Positions 38,937-43,230 of a stretch of DNA of 43,230 bases are shown here, piece after piece; position 1 is the first letter of the stretch; the number at the start of each line of letters is the position of its first letter. Made by a program: the position numbers and the translations under genes. The stretch comes from Lachnospiraceae bacterium (GTDB taxonomy: Bacteria > Bacillota > Clostridia > Lachnospirales > Lachnospiraceae). The notes beneath the pieces were generated by a model, which saw only the letters and a program-made list of their open reading frames with translations, was not told the DNA's origin and ran no database searches. The DNA lies in the NCBI GenBank assembly GCA_017461775.1, contig JAFTXD010000028.1:1-43230 (forward strand). The letters are read 5' to 3'.

Positions 38937-39924
38937 TACGGATTCCCCTCCTTTCTATCTTCTTCACCATTCTTGCTTCCTTCTTCATTTCCTTCTTTGC
39001 CTTCTTCACCTGTCTCTCATATACGTCCTTACGGGCCATTAAGAGTACTGCAAAGATAACAACGATTAAAACTACTACTACAGAATACAGCCATGCCATA
39101 GCGGATGCATATCCGTAACCCTTCTCCTTGGTACCGGAGAACATGGAGTTCTTAATCAGGGTAATGATATTGTTCTGCTCATTACCGGAAATAAATACGA
39201 TGGTGTAAATTACATTCAAAAGAATCATGGGCTTAACGGTAGGAAGAGTAATCTTCCAGAAACACTCCCAGCCGGAACCACCGTCCATCTGTGCCGCTTC
39301 ATACATGGAGCTGTCAATTTTCTGCAATGCAGAAAGGAAAATCAAAATCTGCACACCGGAATACCAGAGTACGGTAATCATACTTCCGAAAAGCTCAGAA
39401 ATCGCCGTTGCCACTGCTTCCGGTAAAAATCCACTGATTGCTGCCGTGATTGCCTGTGTATCGATAGTTGAAATTGACGCTGCACCCTGATCAGCAAGCA
39501 TTCCCATAACCGGTCCGCTTACTACGATAACCGGAAGGAAGAAAATCAGTCTAAAGAAACCTTTACACTTAATAGGGCCATTTAACAGCATAGCGATAAT
39601 AAGTGCGAATACTACGATAATCGGTACTGATAATACAGTACTGGTAACATACTCAATCAGCTGCGGTGTAAAGTCTACGTCCGCCAACAGAATCTGTGTA
39701 AAGTTACCGGTTCCCACATAGGTAAATTTCTTACCCATAGGGGTCATACGAATATTGTTCAGCGCGTACCAGAAGGAGGTGCCCATGGTGTATGCAAGGA
39801 AAATGCAGGCACCGATAATCCATGGGGTTACGAAGAGAAGACCTGTGATGGCCTCTCTTCTCGCCAGACGGCCCGGTTTAATTTTCGCGCTATTCTTTTT
39901 TGCGATTTTATCTTTTTTACTCAT
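38866..39924 (-). CDS. Carbohydrate ABC importer permease (MalF/LplB type), 352 aa
   Basis: Start at ATG 39924, overlapping the DUF5696 stop by eight bases; a GTG at 39933 is too close to the ribosome site AGGTGGC. Six helices follow a basic tail. The EAA loop is YEAAQMDGGSGWECFWKITLP (about residues 215-234). A very basic C-terminal tail (KKAKKEMKKEARMVKKIERR) is encoded where it overlaps the next gene. It forms the translocation pore with the MalG-type partner. Confidence 0.92.
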   Translation of the reverse strand: MSKKDKIAKKNSAKIKPGRLARREAITGLLFVTPWIIGACIFLAYTMGTSFWYALNNIRMTPMGKKFTYVGTGNFTQILLADVDFTPQLIEYVTSTVLSVPIIVVFALIIAMLLNGPIKCKGFFRLIFFLPVIVVSGPVMGMLADQGAASISTIDTQAITAAISGFLPEAVATAISELFGSMITVLWYSGVQILIFLSALQKIDSSMYEAAQMDGGSGWECFWKITLPTVKPMILLNVIYTIVFISGNEQNNIITLIKNSMFSGTKEKGYGYASAMAWLYSVVVVLIVVIFAVLLMARKDVYERQVKKAKKEMKKEARMVKKIERRGIRNAKKIEKARKKRKYSTYDGSGDY

Positions 39925-42109
39925 TGCCGCCACCTACCTTGTAGGACATTGCATCTATGGTTACGCCGTCTGCACTAGCTGCAGTCGCGCCGTAATTTAC
40001 ATAGATCACTACGCCGTTTTCATAAGTTACTTTGTTAAGTCCATTACCAAGCTGCTCATGCTTTGTAATGAAGCTTCCTTCTGTCTTTGCGTTGATTTCG
40101 CTGAAGATCGCATCATACTCTGCAATGGTATCCTGGTAGGTTGTGTACTTGGTACTGTAGAGGTCTGCAGAATTGGTGTAAATCAAGTCTGCGGAATCCT
40201 CATAGGTCAGATAGAAGGAAGGATATACACCTGCCTCAATCATCTGAAGCATGAACTCTGTCTTGTTTGCCTCGAAGTTTACATAGTCAGAGTACATGGG
40301 GATGATTCCCTTTAATGCGATAGAGAAGAAAGGAACCTCTCCATCCTCGTACATATAATCGGAAGAACCAAGAGGCATATCTAAGAATGCTCCGGTATGC
40401 TTCCATAAGTAATCAAACGGATTCTCCAGTACCAGATTGGTATTTCCTGCAATTTCACCTACCGTGCTTTCGTAGGTATTCTTACAGTCGAATCTGGTGT
40501 AGAACACGTTGGAATAGCTGTAAGAATAGATATTGTTGGTAATACCTGCCAGTGCCAGGTTGTTTACACCTTCCTCGGTATAATCCGCGATAAACTTATC
40601 CAGTACTACATCACTTCTGGTAGGAAGTAAGTAGTTGAAGATTTCATATACATATCCGTAAGTATTCACTTCCAGACGTCTCTTATTAATCTTCTTTACG
40701 ATATTGAAGGTTGTGTTATTCTCATCCGGATTAGTATTCATACCATCGTTGTAAAGATAGATGTCCACACCCTTCTCTGCGCTGTCCTTAATTAAATCCG
40801 TTAACGCTTTTGTTCCGCCGATGGAGGAATCTGCCTTGTACTTGGTGATAGGGATGTCATAGAGACCGCCCTTCTGCCAACCCTTGTATATGGACAAAAT
40901 ATTGGATACGCCCTTCTGTGCAAGAGTATCGTAAATCTCTGCCGCCTGCTCTGTAGTGGTCATAGGAACCGCTTTCTTTACGATAAGGAAATCCTCTCTC
41001 TCGCTACCCAGTACGTCCACACGGGTGTTGTAGGAGGTATCCTTCACGGTTACCATACCGGTATCTAATAAATAGTTTCTATAAGCTACCGCCATACCGC
41101 TGTAGTTTGCAGCATCACCGGATACCAGCATGTAGCGGATCTTGATGTCATGATGGATTCTATCATCCTCCACCTTGGTCATGGTACCGGAGTTTGAGTT
41201 GTTCAGAGGCTGTACATAAATTCTACGGATCAAGAATTTTGCAAAGCATCTGTTGTAATTAACCATTACGCCATTAGGATGTGCTTCAATGGAAGCTCTC
41301 TCCTGACCCTCTTCGATGATAGCCAGGTATCCCTGCTGGTCCTCACTGTGAACCATACCGAATACCGGAGCCATTACCTTCTGGGTGTCATTTACGGTCT
41401 TGTACTCATCCCAGAGAAGATTTACCGTAGCGGAATCGGTGAAGCCGATGTCTGCGCCATAAACCATCTGCGAGAAACCGGAGGAATATCTTCCGTCTTT
41501 GTCATCTAAGTAGATGATTGCACCATTTCCGTCAGGAATCAGCATGTAACCATCCTGGCTGTCCAAATAGGTGTAGCCCAAGAAAGGGAATACGCTGATG
41601 GTACCGATGTAGGTATTGGCACCGTTTTCCTCGATGGAGCTTTCCGGGATTTCTACTACCAATTCTTCGCCATCTAAGCTGACATTTACGGTAAATCCGA
41701 AATCATATTCCTCAAAATAAATCTTTGCCGAGAAACCATTTGTAATATCACTGTACTGAATGGTGTTCTTACAGCTTACCAGGTCTACCTGGTAGGTATC
41801 GTTGGTACCCTTGATAGCGGATAATACGATACCGGACTGCATGTAAGCGGTCCATGTTTTGTTATTTAAGCCATCATCATCTGCTTCAGAAAGGGTGGAA
41901 CGAAGAAGCGCTCCGGTTGCCTTGTTCTTTAAGATGATGGACATGGTAGGCTCATACAGATACATTTCATAAGCATCTGACTCTGCAACCATCTCATACT
42001 CACTACCGATGGTAGTGTCCGAAGGCGCAGCCTTTACTTCCATCTCTGCTGCAGGCAGTGCTGTTACGAAAAGGAGTACCGCAACCAGCAGACTTAAAGC
42101 TTTTTTCAT
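39917..42109 (-). CDS. DUF5696 secreted protein linked to ABC importer, 730 aa
   Basis: Start at ATG 42109, four bases after the stop of the upstream gene, with no clear ribosome site, so coupled translation is likely. Signal peptide (LSLLVAVLLFVTALPAAEM, about residues 5-22). The middle part has YTYLDSQDGYMLIPDGNGAI and GFSQMVYGADIGF; the C-terminal part looks like a glycosidase barrel (ILSIYKGWQKGGLYDIP, GVDIYLYNDGMNTNPDENN). The family is known in Firmicutes beside YIP1 proteins and sugar ABC transporters; its activity is not established. It may be a surface glycosidase or binding component. Confidence 0.8.
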   Translation of the reverse strand: MKKALSLLVAVLLFVTALPAAEMEVKAAPSDTTIGSEYEMVAESDAYEMYLYEPTMSIILKNKATGALLRSTLSEADDDGLNNKTWTAYMQSGIVLSAIKGTNDTYQVDLVSCKNTIQYSDITNGFSAKIYFEEYDFGFTVNVSLDGEELVVEIPESSIEENGANTYIGTISVFPFLGYTYLDSQDGYMLIPDGNGAIIYLDDKDGRYSSGFSQMVYGADIGFTDSATVNLLWDEYKTVNDTQKVMAPVFGMVHSEDQQGYLAIIEEGQERASIEAHPNGVMVNYNRCFAKFLIRRIYVQPLNNSNSGTMTKVEDDRIHHDIKIRYMLVSGDAANYSGMAVAYRNYLLDTGMVTVKDTSYNTRVDVLGSEREDFLIVKKAVPMTTTEQAAEIYDTLAQKGVSNILSIYKGWQKGGLYDIPITKYKADSSIGGTKALTDLIKDSAEKGVDIYLYNDGMNTNPDENNTTFNIVKKINKRRLEVNTYGYVYEIFNYLLPTRSDVVLDKFIADYTEEGVNNLALAGITNNIYSYSYSNVFYTRFDCKNTYESTVGEIAGNTNLVLENPFDYLWKHTGAFLDMPLGSSDYMYEDGEVPFFSIALKGIIPMYSDYVNFEANKTEFMLQMIEAGVYPSFYLTYEDSADLIYTNSADLYSTKYTTYQDTIAEYDAIFSEINAKTEGSFITKHEQLGNGLNKVTYENGVVIYVNYGATAASADGVTIDAMSYKVGGGNE

Positions 42110-42113
42110 TAAT

Positions 42114-43230
42114 TTAGTTGCCAATTCGATACACCACCTCTCCGCCGATAGCAATGATAAACTCAAATACCTGAGCCCATAATACATAAAGAATAAAGAT
42201 TAACAACGCCATAATTAATATGGTGAATGCCGTTAAGCAGATAACCTTGAAGGTTTCCTGCGCAGTGTAGTTGTTTACTTCCTTTACTGCAAGGACAAAG
42301 AGTACCGCCATCCATGCAATGATCAGATAGTTGGTAAAATCAACCAGGAACTGCTCGTTGTTGGTTACCACATGTGAGAACAGGAATACTACCGGTGTCA
42401 ATGTGATATAAGGTGTTAAACAATAGGTGAATGAGCAGTAAATCTTCTTTACAGTACCTTCACCATCGTTAATGGTACATACTAAGTAGTTACATGCAGT
42501 GAGTGCAAGAAGTACAACCACTACAATACCGATATCGCTGAAAATCTCATAACGTCCTTCACGGATGGTCTTCTGTAAGAAGCCGCAAAGGTACTTGTTA
42601 ATTAAGAATTCCACGATGAATAACAGTACTAAGAAGTTAGCAGCCCTAAAGGATGCTCTGCCTTCTCTGGCAATTCCATAAGAACCATCGATGGGATGCT
42701 TCATGAAATACCATGCGTACTTTACGTCGCTGATAAACTTACCGCTGGTAAGCTTTTTCTTAAATGCTCTTACCGGGTCTAAAATCTTCTTCTTCTCATC
42801 TAATGCAGTTACAATCTTCTTAACTACCATGAAAATTACAATCGCCCAGATAATAGGAACAATCCAGTCCTTCAACCAGAGGTTACGGATTTCCCAGGCT
42901 GCATCGGAGTAGCCGGTGTAATCCTTTGCCAGCTTTGCATAATACTGCGCAGCTTCATAGTTTTCTTCCTGGAAGTATGCACGACCCATCGCCATATTTG
43001 CGTAGTCAAACATACTGTTCATCTTTAATACTTCTTCCAGTGGCTCTTTACTCTCAGTATAACGACCGGTGGAGTAAAGGTTTAATGCCTCATGAAGAAG
43101 GTCAGTAAACTCGGTAGGCTCAAACACCTGAATCTGGGACTTATCCATATCCAGGATATAAATTCTGTCCTGAGGGTCTACGTCAATGGCACTTACCAAG
43201 GTACATAAACCAACTCGCTGGGTACCATCG
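42114..43230 (-). CDS. NHL-repeat/TPR/YIP1 membrane protein, 5' end outside window
   Basis: The frame is open to the right edge (371 codons visible); the TTG at 43199 is internal. The first visible residues (VSAIDVDPQDRIYILDMDKS) are the last blade of an NHL-type propeller. A TPR-like helical pair follows (LNLYSTGRYTESKEPLEEVL, about 45-110 in the visible part), then one membrane helix and a YIP1 domain of five helices (about 180-371). The outside propeller linked to a membrane domain suggests sensing or docking of substrate for the import system. It heads the visible operon with DUF5696 and the permeases. Confidence 0.78.
   Translation of the reverse strand, partial: DGTQRVGLCTLVSAIDVDPQDRIYILDMDKSQIQVFEPTEFTDLLHEALNLYSTGRYTESKEPLEEVLKMNSMFDYANMAMGRAYFQEENYEAAQYYAKLAKDYTGYSDAAWEIRNLWLKDWIVPIIWAIVIFMVVKKIVTALDEKKKILDPVRAFKKKLTSGKFISDVKYAWYFMKHPIDGSYGIAREGRASFRAANFLVLLFIVEFLINKYLCGFLQKTIREGRYEIFSDIGIVVVVLLALTACNYLVCTINDGEGTVKKIYCSFTYCLTPYITLTPVVFLFSHVVTNNEQFLVDFTNYLIIAWMAVLFVLAVKEVNNYTAQETFKVICLTAFTILIMALLIFILYVLWAQVFEFIIAIGGEVVYRIGN

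Noticed and set aside
39755-40315. 186-codon plus-strand frame over the permease and DUF5696 genes
   Set aside because: Antisense to two confident genes and without initiation signals.

Overview
The window looks like chromosome from a Gram-positive anaerobic gut bacterium of the Lachnospiraceae type (Clostridia). The signs are strong AAGGAGG-type ribosome binding sites, lipoproteins with LSGC/LTAC lipoboxes, glycan ABC importers without their own ATPase, many glycoside hydrolases (GH) for plant cell wall, and AraC, XRE, LytTR and ArsR regulators. This placement is inferred from gene content; no rRNA or marker gene is present. About 40 genes are supported, two of them cut by the window edges. 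I saw no tRNA, rRNA, CRISPR array, transposase or prophage gene.

Layout. 1-0.75 kb: 3' cut sugar-binding lipoprotein. 0.8-2.7 kb: small membrane proteins, one pair led by an XRE repressor. 2.7-7.1 kb: heterodimeric ABC exporter and a membrane-anchored XRE regulator. 7.2-9.1 kb: methyltransferase, a tiny holin-like peptide gene with a hairpin over its ribosome binding site, and a GNAT acetyltransferase. 9.3-10.7 kb: LytTR two-component system. 11.2-18.6 kb: four-gene operon of cytosolic rhamnogalacturonan-I enzymes (GH105, GH2, GH78, GH28), with a divergent AraC activator. 19.6-22.3 kb: GH2 beta-glucuronidase and a second AraC regulator. 22.4-24.2 kb: lipoprotein and a split chromate transporter behind a long leader hairpin. 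24.3-24.4 kb: unannotated 50-residue gene with a good promoter. 24.7-26.5 kb: SdpR-SdpI-YhfC operon. 26.6-30.3 kb: cytosolic arabinofuranosidases GH43 and GH51, divergent from an HTH/beta-sandwich regulator. 30.4-34.1 kb: operon of an Est1E-like esterase, a MarR repressor and an extracellular endo-arabinanase. 34.2-43.2 kb: LamG lipoprotein, solute-binding protein, two permeases, a DUF5696 protein and an NHL/TPR/YIP1 membrane protein (cut at its 5' end).

How it works together (inference). Pectin side chains are cut outside the cell by the lipoprotein endo-arabinanase, perhaps helped by the LamG lipoprotein. Oligosaccharides enter through an ABC importer such as the one at 36-43 kb, which would need an ATPase encoded elsewhere. 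Arabinan is finished in the cytosol by GH43 and GH51, the rhamnogalacturonan backbone by GH105, GH78 and GH28, and galactose and glucuronic acid decorations by the two GH2 enzymes. The esterase-MarR-arabinanase operon suggests specialisation on feruloylated arabinan. The unusual signals are mostly regulatory: twin operators around the sdpR promoter, one of which doubles as a terminator; a shared dyad before the exporter and acetyltransferase genes; a structured chromate-transporter leader; and the holin-like peptide locus.
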